Shown here one piece after another: positions 10,190-16,155 of a DNA stretch of 17,971 nucleotides (position 1 is the stretch's first letter; each line of letters starts with the position of its first letter). The notes under the pieces are model-generated. The model saw nothing but the letters and a program-made list of their open reading frames with translations, searched no databases and had not been told where the DNA came from. The stretch is from Glo-17 sp964637835. Its GTDB lineage: Bacteria > Krumholzibacteriota > Krumholzibacteriia > LZORAL124-64-63. The position numbers were made by a program, and so were the translations under genes. The stretch spans positions 1-17,971 of the forward strand of contig CAZWYF010000059.1 of assembly GCA_964637835.1 (NCBI GenBank). The letters are read 5' to 3'.

Positions 10190-11409
10190 CGCGAGGCCGT
10201 CACCGCGCCGGGGTCGTCATCAGCGGCCGGCTGCAGCTCCAGCAGCACCATCTCCGGCGGGCAGCCCAGCCGGAAGGGGAACCACTGCCCCATGCCGCAG
10301 GTCACGTGCATGATGGTGCGCCCGCGCCGGTAGACGCCCCACGCCCAGCGGGCGGCGCCGTTGAGCTCGAGGATGCTGGTGCCCAGGATGGCGAGCTGGC
10401 CGGCATGGGTATGCCCGGCGAGGACCACGTCCACCTGCGCCTCGGCGGCGTAGGGCATCACGCTGGGGCGGTGGCTGAGCAGCAGGGTGAAGGCGTCGGG
10501 GTCCACCGGCCGCAGGGCCCGCCGCAGCTGATCGGGGTAGAACGTCCGCTGGGCCGCCCGCGGGACCGCGCGCAGATCATCGATGCCGGCGATGACGAAG
10601 GGCTGGCCACCGTGGCGCAGCACCTTGCCGCTGGCGCGCAGCAGCTCCACCGGCCCGCGGGCGTAGGCCCGCAACGCCTCGGGCAGGCCGCGGGCGTGCT
10701 CGTGGTTGCCCAGGCAGGCGTAGTGGCCGAGGGGCGCGTCCAGGCCGGCGATGAGCTCGAGGGCGCGCGGCAGCTGGGCCATGTCGTCGGCGAGGTCGCC
10801 GGTGACGCAGACCAGGTCGTACTCGCCACGCGGCGCCCGGCGCAGGGCGCGCTCGAGGTCGGGCAGGCGCACCAGGTGCCAGAGGTGGACGTCGGCGAAG
10901 TGCAGGATGCGCAGGCCGGCCAGGCCGTCCGGCAGGCCGGGCACGCGCAGGGTGCGGCGGCGCAGGCGCACCGGGCCGGCGGCCTCGGCCACGCCGCCCA
11001 GGCCGGTGGCCGCCGCGGCCGCGGGGATGGACAGGGCCGCCGCCTGCAGGAGCACCCGGCGACGGCGGCGCACGTCCGCGCCGGGCCCGTCGGGCACGGC
11101 CTCGCGCTGCCGCCTGCCGGCGCGCCAGAGCCCCGCCACCACCAGCGCCGCGGCCACCGCCAGCTGCAGGAAGAACAGCGCCAGCAGCCGCGTGACCAGG
11201 TTGTCCGCGGCGTCGGTCTGCCCCAGGCGCATGAGCGTGAACCAGACCGCCGGCACGGCGGCGTCCACCAGCACCAGGCCGGCCAGGGCCAGGCGCACGC
11301 CCCGCCGGCGCCACCAGCGCGGCGCGGCCAGGCGCACGAGCAGCGCCACCAGCAGGCCCACCACCACGAAGGCCAGCAGCAGGAGCAGGAAATCCCGGGT
11401 GCGTACCAT
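10186..11409 (-). CDS. Membrane-anchored metallophosphoesterase
   Basis: The 407-residue protein has three predicted N-terminal membrane helices (about 6-29, 39-60, 72-95). A run of five Arg at 114-118 and a further Ala-rich hydrophobic stretch (about 119-140) follow, resembling a Tat-like or fourth helix. The calcineurin-like catalytic domain follows with all metal-binding blocks: D173-x-H175, 'GDLADD' (204-209), GNHE (234-237), H313 and GHTH (332-335). This is the YkoQ/YaeI-like group (COG1408 type), some members of which hydrolyse lipid-linked phosphoesters. The substrate here is unknown. The start at 11409 is preferred because the hydrophobic helix follows at once and a promoter lies so close that the message may be leaderless; an upstream in-frame start at 11550 would add 47 non-helical residues. 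The stop shares CTAG with the patatin stop. Confidence 0.88.
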   Translation of the reverse strand: MVRTRDFLLLLLAFVVVGLLVALLVRLAAPRWWRRRGVRLALAGLVLVDAAVPAVWFTLMRLGQTDAADNLVTRLLALFFLQLAVAAALVVAGLWRAGRRQREAVPDGPGADVRRRRRVLLQAAALSIPAAAAATGLGGVAEAAGPVRLRRRTLRVPGLPDGLAGLRILHFADVHLWHLVRLPDLERALRRAPRGEYDLVCVTGDLADDMAQLPRALELIAGLDAPLGHYACLGNHEHARGLPEALRAYARGPVELLRASGKVLRHGGQPFVIAGIDDLRAVPRAAQRTFYPDQLRRALRPVDPDAFTLLLSHRPSVMPYAAEAQVDVVLAGHTHAGQLAILGTSILELNGAARWAWGVYRRGRTIMHVTCGMGQWFPFRLGCPPEMVLLELQPAADDDPGAVTASR

Positions 11410-11416
11410 GGCGGCG

Positions 11417-11445
11417 AAGGTACGGACGACCCCGCCGGGTGCCAA
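11417..11445 (-). promoter_or_regulatory. Candidate promoter giving a near-leaderless metallophosphoesterase mRNA
   Basis: On the minus strand, TTGGCA (11445-11440, five of six to TTGACA) and TACCTT (11422-11417, fits TANNNT) are separated by 17 bases. Only seven bases separate the -10 box from the ATG at 11409, so transcription would begin at or within a base or two of the start codon. Consistent with this, there is no Shine-Dalgarno-like sequence before that ATG. Confidence 0.4.
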
Positions 11446-11451
11446 GTCCGG

Positions 11452-11467
11452 GGTTGCAGTTGCAACC
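11452..11467. promoter_or_regulatory. Perfect palindrome, candidate Zur operator
   Basis: GGTTGCA-GT-TGCAACC is a perfect 7-bp inverted repeat with a 2-bp centre, in the divergent spacer between the metallophosphoesterase start and zur. It is the main AT-richer island of this spacer, and a further TTGC follows at 11471. It sits 6 bases upstream of the candidate metallophosphoesterase -35 box and 112 bases before zur. Fur-family dimers bind inverted repeats of this size, and zur operons are usually autoregulated, so Zur binding is a reasonable inference. The sequence does not match the classical AT-rich Zur boxes I know from enterobacteria or actinobacteria. Confidence 0.45.
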
Positions 11468-11489
11468 GAATTGCGTTTCCGTGGTGAGC

Positions 11490-11549
11490 CCGGACCGGCC
11501 ACGAGGATGCCGGCCCGGCCACGAGGATGCCGGACCGGCCACCGGCCCA
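11490..11549. repeat. 20-bp tandem repeat in the zur leader
   Basis: Units ccggaccggccacgaggatg (11490-11509) and ccggcccggccacgaggatg (11510-11529) differ at one base; a third, partial unit starts at 11530 and diverges after about 12 bases. The block fills the likely 5' leader of zur between the palindrome and the start codon. I see no regulatory motif in it beyond the repetition. Confidence 0.8.
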
Positions 11550-11579
11550 TCGCCGTCCCCCAGCCGAGAGCACGACGCC

Positions 11580-12008
11580 ATGGACCCAGCCCCCCTGCCC
11601 GCCGAGCTCCGCGCCGCCGGCCTGCGCGTCACCGCGCCGCGCGTGGCGGTGCTCGCCCTGCTGCGCCGCTCGAGCATGCCGCGCAGCCACCCCGAGGTGG
11701 TGGACGCCCTGACCGAGCACGGCTGGGACCGCGCCACCCTCTACCGCAACCTCACCGACCTGGTGCGCGCGGGCCTCGCCCGGCGCACCGACCTGGGCGA
11801 CCGCGTCTGGCGCTTCGAGGCCGCCGGACGGGACGCCTCCCACCATCACCCCCACTTCGTGTGCCAGGACTGCGGCGCGGTGACCTGCCTGCCCCAGGTG
11901 GACGTGGCGGTGCGCGCCCGCGCCGGCGCGCCGGCGGCCGTCCGGCAGCAGGAGTGCGCGGTGCAGCTCAAGGGGCGGTGCGACGGCTGCCGCGAGGAGG
12001 ACGCATGA
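11580..12008 (+). CDS. zur: Fur-family metal regulator, probably the zinc sensor Zur
   Basis: The 142-residue protein has the Fur-family winged helix in its N-terminal half, with recognition helix 'DRATLYRNLTDLVRAGLARR' (50-69). The C-terminal metal-binding and dimerisation part has 'SHHHPHFVCQDCG' (88-99; His cluster plus Cys95/Cys98), Cys103, and a final 'KGRCDGC' (Cys134/Cys137) for the structural zinc. Fold alone cannot separate Zur from Fur or PerR. The zinc assignment rests on the overlap with znuA and the complete znu transporter. The ATG at 11580 begins the homologous region; the ribosome site 'cgagag' is weak. The stop overlaps the znuA start as ATGA. It probably represses its own operon when zinc is plentiful. 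Confidence 0.9.
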   Translation: MDPAPLPAELRAAGLRVTAPRVAVLALLRRSSMPRSHPEVVDALTEHGWDRATLYRNLTDLVRAGLARRTDLGDRVWRFEAAGRDASHHHPHFVCQDCGAVTCLPQVDVAVRARAGAPAAVRQQECAVQLKGRCDGCREEDA

Positions 12009-12976
12009 ACGCGCGACGGTTCCTGGCCACGCCTCCGGCGGCCATGGCGGCGATCCTCGCCGGCGTGCTGCTGCTCGGCGTGGTCGTCCTGCCGGGGCCG
12101 AGCCTCGCCGCACCCGCCGATCATGGCGAGCGGTCCGCCCCCCTGGACGTCCTGGTCACCATCCTGCCCCACGCCTCGCTGGTCGAGCGCCTGGGCGGCG
12201 ACGCGGTGCGCGTCCACGTGCTCATCGGCCCGCAGGAGACGCCCCACACCTTCGACCCCACCCCGCGCGAGCTGCAGCGCCTGAGCGCCGCAGAGGTCTG
12301 GTTCACCACCGGCGTGGCCCTGGAGGCCGCGCTGGTGCCGCGCCTGCAGGCGGCGGTGCCCGGCCTGCAGGTGGTGCCCACCCACGAGTCGCTGGAGCTG
12401 ATGCCCGCCGCCGGCGACGATCATGCCGGGCACGACCACGCCGGGCACGACCACGCCGGCCACGACTGCGCCGGCGCCCACGACGCCGACCCCCACGTCT
12501 GGCTCAGCCCCCGCAACACCGCGCGCCAGGCCGACGTCATGGCGCGGACGCTCCAGGACCTGCTGCCCGCCCACGCGGACGCCATCGCCGACCGCGCCGC
12601 CCGCCTCGCGGACGACATCGCGACGCTGGACCAGGACCTCGCCACGCTCCTGGAGCCCGTCCGCGGCCGCACCATGCTGGTCTTCCACCCGGCCTTCGGG
12701 TACTTCGCCCGCGATCACGGCCTGGTCCAGAAGGCCATCGAGGCCGGCGGCCTCGCTCCCGGCCCGCGGCGCCTGGCGGAGCTCATGCGCGAGGTGGAGG
12801 ACGCCGGCGTGGGCACGGTGTTCGTCCAGCCCCAGGCCTCCGACCAGGCCGCCCGCACGCTGGCCCAGGAGGCGGGCCTGACCGTCACGGTGCTCGACCC
12901 GCTGGCGCGCGACCACCTGGCCAACCTGTGGCGCATCGGCCAGGCCGTGCGCGCGGGACTGGAGGTGTCGCCATGA
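12005..12976 (+). CDS. znuA: Zinc ABC transporter periplasmic binding protein
   Basis: The 323-residue cluster A-I solute-binding protein captures Zn(II) in the periplasm and hands it to ZnuB. The signal peptide covers about 1-35. Likely metal ligands are visible: His81 in 'ETPHTFDP', His164 in 'DPHVWLSP', His228 in 'VFHPAFGY' and Asp298 in 'VLDPLA'. A His/Asp-rich flexible loop of three 'HAGHD' units and a 'CAGAHD' (140-160) is typical of zinc-specific members and argues against manganese. ATG at 12005 overlaps the zur stop by four bases and has a strong 'gaggagg' site four bases upstream. Its own stop overlaps the znuC start. The Cys replacing a repeat His at position 155 is unusual for the loop. 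Confidence 0.95.
   Translation: MNARRFLATPPAAMAAILAGVLLLGVVVLPGPSLAAPADHGERSAPLDVLVTILPHASLVERLGGDAVRVHVLIGPQETPHTFDPTPRELQRLSAAEVWFTTGVALEAALVPRLQAAVPGLQVVPTHESLELMPAAGDDHAGHDHAGHDHAGHDCAGAHDADPHVWLSPRNTARQADVMARTLQDLLPAHADAIADRAARLADDIATLDQDLATLLEPVRGRTMLVFHPAFGYFARDHGLVQKAIEAGGLAPGPRRLAELMREVEDAGVGTVFVQPQASDQAARTLAQEAGLTVTVLDPLARDHLANLWRIGQAVRAGLEVSP
12422..12466. repeat. 15-bp tandem repeat coding the ZnuA His-rich loop
   Basis: Three in-frame 15-bp units each encode His-Ala-Gly-His-Asp (residues 140-154). A diverged fourth unit encodes Cys-Ala-Gly-Ala-His-Asp. Repeat number sets the number of His residues in the loop and could vary among strains by slippage without breaking the frame. 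Confidence 0.85.
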
Positions 12977-13749
12977 CCGCTCCCGCGGACGCCGCCCTGC
13001 AGATGCAGGGCGTGGAGTTCGGCTATGACGGCCGCCGCGTGCTGCACGGCGTGGACCTGACCGTGGCGGCCGGCAGCTTCACCGCGGTGATCGGCCCCAA
13101 CGGCGGCGGCAAGTCCACGCTGCTGAAGGTGGCCCTGGGCCTGCTGTCCCCTGACCGCGGCGAGGTGCGGCTGCTGGGCGAGGCGCCCGGCCGGTCGCGC
13201 CGGCGGGTGGGCTACCTGCCGCAGTCCGCGCACCTGGACCCCTCGTTCCCGGTGACGGTGCGCGAGGCGGTGAGCCACGGGCGCCTGGGACGGGGTCGTC
13301 ACCTGGGTCCGTGGCGCGGATCCGACCGCGAGGCCGTGCTCACCGCCCTGGCCGAGGTGGATGCCGCCGACCTGGCCGATCGCCCCCTGGCCGCGCTCTC
13401 GGGCGGCCAGCGCCAGCGCGTCCTGGTGGCCCGCGCCCTGGCCACCGAGCCGCAGATGCTGGTCCTGGACGAGCCCGCCGCCGGCCTCGACCCCACCAGC
13501 CAGAACCAGCTCTACGACCTCCTGTCGCGGCTCGCCCGGCGCCTGACCGTGGTGGTGGTCAGCCACCACGTGAGCCTGGTCTCGCGGCACGTCGAGCAGG
13601 TGATCTGCATCCACGACGGCCACGTCCACCTGCCCGGCACCACGGAGATCCCGCCCGAGCTGGCCGACTTCTTCCCCGACATGCACAGCATGGTCCTCGT
13701 GCGCCACGACCACGACGAGTGCCCCCCGGGGGAGCGCGGCCATGGGTGA
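12973..13749 (+). CDS. znuC: Zinc ABC transporter ATP-binding protein
   Basis: The 258-residue cytoplasmic ATPase powers ZnuB. All ABC motifs are present in order: Walker A GPNGGGKST (41-49), Q-loop Gln84 in 'YLPQ', signature LSGGQ (142-146), Walker B 'MLVLDEP' (162-168) with catalytic Glu, D-loop 'GLD' and switch His198 in 'SHH'. ATG at 12973 overlaps the znuA stop by four bases; 'ggagg' lies seven bases upstream. The last eight bases overlap the znuB start. The C-terminal tail after 'MHSMVLV' is rich in His, Asp and Cys (RHDHDECPPGERGHG) and could bind metal, but it also coincides with the znuB ribosome site. Confidence 0.95.
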   Translation: MTAPADAALQMQGVEFGYDGRRVLHGVDLTVAAGSFTAVIGPNGGGKSTLLKVALGLLSPDRGEVRLLGEAPGRSRRRVGYLPQSAHLDPSFPVTVREAVSHGRLGRGRHLGPWRGSDREAVLTALAEVDAADLADRPLAALSGGQRQRVLVARALATEPQMLVLDEPAAGLDPTSQNQLYDLLSRLARRLTVVVVSHHVSLVSRHVEQVICIHDGHVHLPGTTEIPPELADFFPDMHSMVLVRHDHDECPPGERGHG

Positions 13750-14608
13750 GTTCCTGCGCGCGGTGGGCGACTTCGCGTTCCTGCGCCACGCGCTGCTGGC
13801 GGGGCTGGCCGCCAGCGTGGCCTGCGGCGTGGTGGGCAGCTTCGTGGTCACCCGGCGGATCACCGCGGTGGCCGGCGGCCTCGCCCACGCCGTCCTCGGC
13901 GGCATGGGCCTGGCCTACTGGCTGCAGACCGCCCAGGGGGTGGCCTGGCTGCATCCCCTGCACGGCGCGCTGGTCTTCGCGCTGCTCGGCGCGCTGATCC
14001 TCGGCGTGGTGGAAGCGCGCGGCAGCGAGCGGGCCGACACCGCCATCAGCGCCCTGTGGGCGGTGGGCATGGCCGTGGGCGTGGTCTTCCTCTTCCAGTC
14101 GCCGGGCTACAAGGTGGACCTGATGAGCTACCTGTTCGGCAACATCATGCTCGTCGACCCGCTGGCCCTGAAGCTGCTGCTCGCCCTGGATGCGCTGATC
14201 CTGGTGGTGGTCTGGCTGTTCTACCACCAGCTGGTGGCCTGCAGCTTCGACGCCGAGTTCGCCCGCCTGCGCGGCCTCAACGTGGACGGCTGGTCCACCC
14301 TGCTGCTGGTGCTGGTGGCGCTGACGGTGGTCAGCCTGGTGTACGTGGTGGGCATCGTGATGGTGATCGCGCTGCTGTCACTGCCCGCCGCGGCGGCCGG
14401 GCGCTTCACCGCGCGGCTGAGCGTGATGATGGCCACCGCCACGGTGCTCAGCGTGATCAGCACCACCGCCGGCCTGGCCCTCAGCTTCCACTGGGACCTG
14501 CCCACCGGCGCGGTGGTGATCCTGGTGGCGGCGGCCATCTACCTCGCCGCCGTGGTGGTCCAGCGCCGCCCGGTGCGCCGGGCGCCCCGCGCGGAGACCG
14601 CCGGATGA
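13742..14608 (+). CDS. znuB: Zinc ABC transporter permease
   Basis: Inner-membrane permease of the ABC-3 family, 288 residues. About eight hydrophobic segments are visible (near 16-36, 42-61, 72-91, 100-118, 138-160, 184-214, 226-246, 256-274), the usual arrangement. The cytoplasmic segment 'SFDAEFARLRGLN' (168-180) matches the conserved coupling region contacting the ATPase. 'GGLAHAVLGGMGLAY' near the N-terminus is also typical. ATG at 13742 lies eight bases inside the end of znuC, with 'gggggag' seven bases upstream. The stop overlaps the next gene as ATGA, so all five genes from zur onward form one translationally linked unit. Confidence 0.95.
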   Translation: MGEFLRAVGDFAFLRHALLAGLAASVACGVVGSFVVTRRITAVAGGLAHAVLGGMGLAYWLQTAQGVAWLHPLHGALVFALLGALILGVVEARGSERADTAISALWAVGMAVGVVFLFQSPGYKVDLMSYLFGNIMLVDPLALKLLLALDALILVVVWLFYHQLVACSFDAEFARLRGLNVDGWSTLLLVLVALTVVSLVYVVGIVMVIALLSLPAAAAGRFTARLSVMMATATVLSVISTTAGLALSFHWDLPTGAVVILVAAAIYLAAVVVQRRPVRRAPRAETAG

Positions 14609-16056
14609 CCCGCCAGGTGGTGATCGTGGGCGGCGGCGCGGCCGGCATGTTCGCCGCGGTGCGCNNNNNNNNNNNNNNNNNNNNNNNNNNNNNNNNNNNN
14701 NNNNNNNNNNNNNNNNNNNNNNNNNNNNNNNNNNNNNNNNNNNNNNNNNNNNNNNNNNNNNNNNTGTTCGCCGCGGTGCGCGTGGCGGAGCTGGATCCCA
14801 CCGCCGAGGTGACGCTCCTGGAGAAGGGCCGCGACCTGCTGCAGAAGGTGACCATCTCCGGCGGCGGCCGCTGCAACGTCACCCATGATTGCCGCGACCC
14901 CCGCGACCTGGTCGCCCACTACCCCCGCGGCGCCCGCGAGCTGCGCGGCCCGCTGACCCGCTTCGGCCCCCAGGAGACCATCGACTGGTTCGCCGCCCGC
15001 GGCGTGCCGCTGAAGACCGAGGCCGACGGCCGCATGTTCCCCACCACCGACAAGTCGACCACGGTGACCGGCTGCCTCATCGACGCCGCCCGCGACGCCG
15101 GCGTGCGCATCTTCACCAGGCGGCCGGTGCGCGGCGCGGTGCGCGAGGACCAGCGCTTCCTGGTCACCGCCGGCGACGGCGAGCGCTACCCCGCGGACCG
15201 CCTGCTCATCGCCTCGGGCGGCATGCGCGGCGGCGGCGGCAAGGAGCTGGCCCTGGGCTTCGGCCACGGCGTGATGCCACCGGTGCCGTCGCTGTTCACG
15301 TTCCACATCGATGATCCGCGGCTGGCCGATCTGGCTGGCCTCGCGGTGCCGGAGGTGGGGTTGCGGGTGGAGGGCGCCGGAGGCGAGGGCAAGGACGAGA
15401 TTGCAGGTGCGGGTGCGGGTGCGGGTGCGGGTGCGGGTGCGGCCGTAGGCGCGGGTGCGGTCAGTGGCGAGCGCGGCAAGGGCCGGCGCGCGCTGTCCAA
15501 TCGCGGCCCGCTGCTGGTGACGCACTGGGGCGTGAGCGGGCCGGGCGTGCTGAAGCTCTCGGCCCTGGGCGCGCGCCAGCTGTACGAGCGGGACTACCGG
15601 TTCACCCTGGTGGTGGACTGGCTGCCGGACGTGGCGCGCGAGGAGACCGCGGCCGCCCTGGTCGCGCTGCGGACCGGCCATCCCCGGCGAATGGTGATGA
15701 AGGACGTCATGGCGGACCTGCCCCGCCGCCTCTGGGAGCGGCTGGTGACCGCCGCCGGCATCCCCGCCGACCGCACCTGGGCGGAGCTGCGCAAGGCCGA
15801 GGCCCGGGCGCTGACCGCCCAGCTGCACGCGGCCCGCTTCGCGGTGGACGGCAAGAGCCTCAACAAGGACGAGTTCGTCACCTGCGGCGGCGTGCCCCTG
15901 GACGAGGTGGACCTGCGCCGCATGGAGAGCCGCAGGCAGCCGGGACTGTTCTTCGCGGGCGAGGTCCTGGACATCGACGGGGTGACCGGCGGGTTCAACC
16001 TGCAGGCGGCGTGGACGGGGGGGTGGCTGGCGGGGGCGGCGATGGTCGGGGAGTGA
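14605..16056 (+). CDS. HI0933/YhiN-family NAD(P)/FAD-dependent flavoprotein (interrupted by an assembly gap)
   Basis: The N-terminus 'VVIVGGGAAGMFAAVR' is an FAD-binding dinucleotide motif. It is followed by the family hallmarks 'LLEKG', 'ISGGGRCNVT', 'ESRRQPGLFFAGEVLDIDG' and 'TGGFNLQAAWTGG' (the last near the C-terminus). The family has Rossmann-type FAD binding, but no settled physiological reaction. The gap at 14665-14764 falls after residue 20; 17 bases are repeated on both sides, and deleting 117 bases (39 codons) restores a continuous, homologous 444-residue protein. That is somewhat longer than most members because of a Gly/Ala-rich insert encoded near 15370-15480. ATG at 14605 overlaps the znuB stop by four bases, so it is expressed with the zinc operon. 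A role in zinc homeostasis is only suggested by position. Confidence 0.9.
   Translation: MTRQVVIVGGGAAGMFAAVRXXXXXXXXXXXXXXXXXXXXXXXXXXXXXXXXXXFAAVRVAELDPTAEVTLLEKGRDLLQKVTISGGGRCNVTHDCRDPRDLVAHYPRGARELRGPLTRFGPQETIDWFAARGVPLKTEADGRMFPTTDKSTTVTGCLIDAARDAGVRIFTRRPVRGAVREDQRFLVTAGDGERYPADRLLIASGGMRGGGGKELALGFGHGVMPPVPSLFTFHIDDPRLADLAGLAVPEVGLRVEGAGGEGKDEIAGAGAGAGAGAGAAVGAGAVSGERGKGRRALSNRGPLLVTHWGVSGPGVLKLSALGARQLYERDYRFTLVVDWLPDVAREETAAALVALRTGHPRRMVMKDVMADLPRRLWERLVTAAGIPADRTWAELRKAEARALTAQLHAARFAVDGKSLNKDEFVTCGGVPLDEVDLRRMESRRQPGLFFAGEVLDIDGVTGGFNLQAAWTGGWLAGAAMVGE
14665..14764. other. Assembly gap of 100 N inside the flavoprotein gene
   Basis: A 100-N placeholder. The 17 bases before it (14648-14664, tgttcgccgcggtgcgc) are identical to the 17 after it (14765-14781). 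Collapsing the gap and one copy keeps the frame and yields the expected FAD-motif spacing between 'GGGAAGMFAAVR' and 'TLLEKG'. The gene is very probably intact in the organism. Confidence 0.95.
15406..15441. repeat. Hexanucleotide microsatellite, six copies of GGTGCG
   Basis: Six perfect GGTGCG units encode six Gly-Ala pairs inside the flavoprotein. A diverged continuation (GAAVGAGAVSG) follows. The unit is two codons long, so unit gain or loss keeps the frame. The insert lies between well-conserved family blocks and is probably a flexible surface loop. Confidence 0.9.
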
Positions 16057-16072
16057 GATGGTGGGGGAGTGA
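16041..16072. repeat. 16-bp tandem duplication spanning the flavoprotein stop
   Basis: gatggtcggggagtga (16041-16056) is followed at once by gatggtgggggagtga (16057-16072), with one difference. The first copy contains the last codons and stop of the flavoprotein gene; the second repeats them outside the gene. Confidence 0.85.
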
Positions 16073-16122
16073 GGAGCGGGCGGCGGGTCGGGCGGGTGTC
16101 CTGACGCGGGACGATCGGGCGA

Positions 16123-16155
16123 CGTTCAGGCCTCGTTCAGGCCTCGTTCAGGCGT
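16123..16155. repeat. 11-bp tandem repeat, three copies, spanning the activator stop
   Basis: cgttcaggcct occurs at 16123-16133 and 16134-16144, and a copy differing at one base at 16145-16155. The third copy holds the stop codon (16148-16150) of the minus-strand sigma54 activator. The rest of the 91-base convergent spacer (16057-16147) shows no T-tailed hairpin on either strand, so no terminator is called there. Confidence 0.85.
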
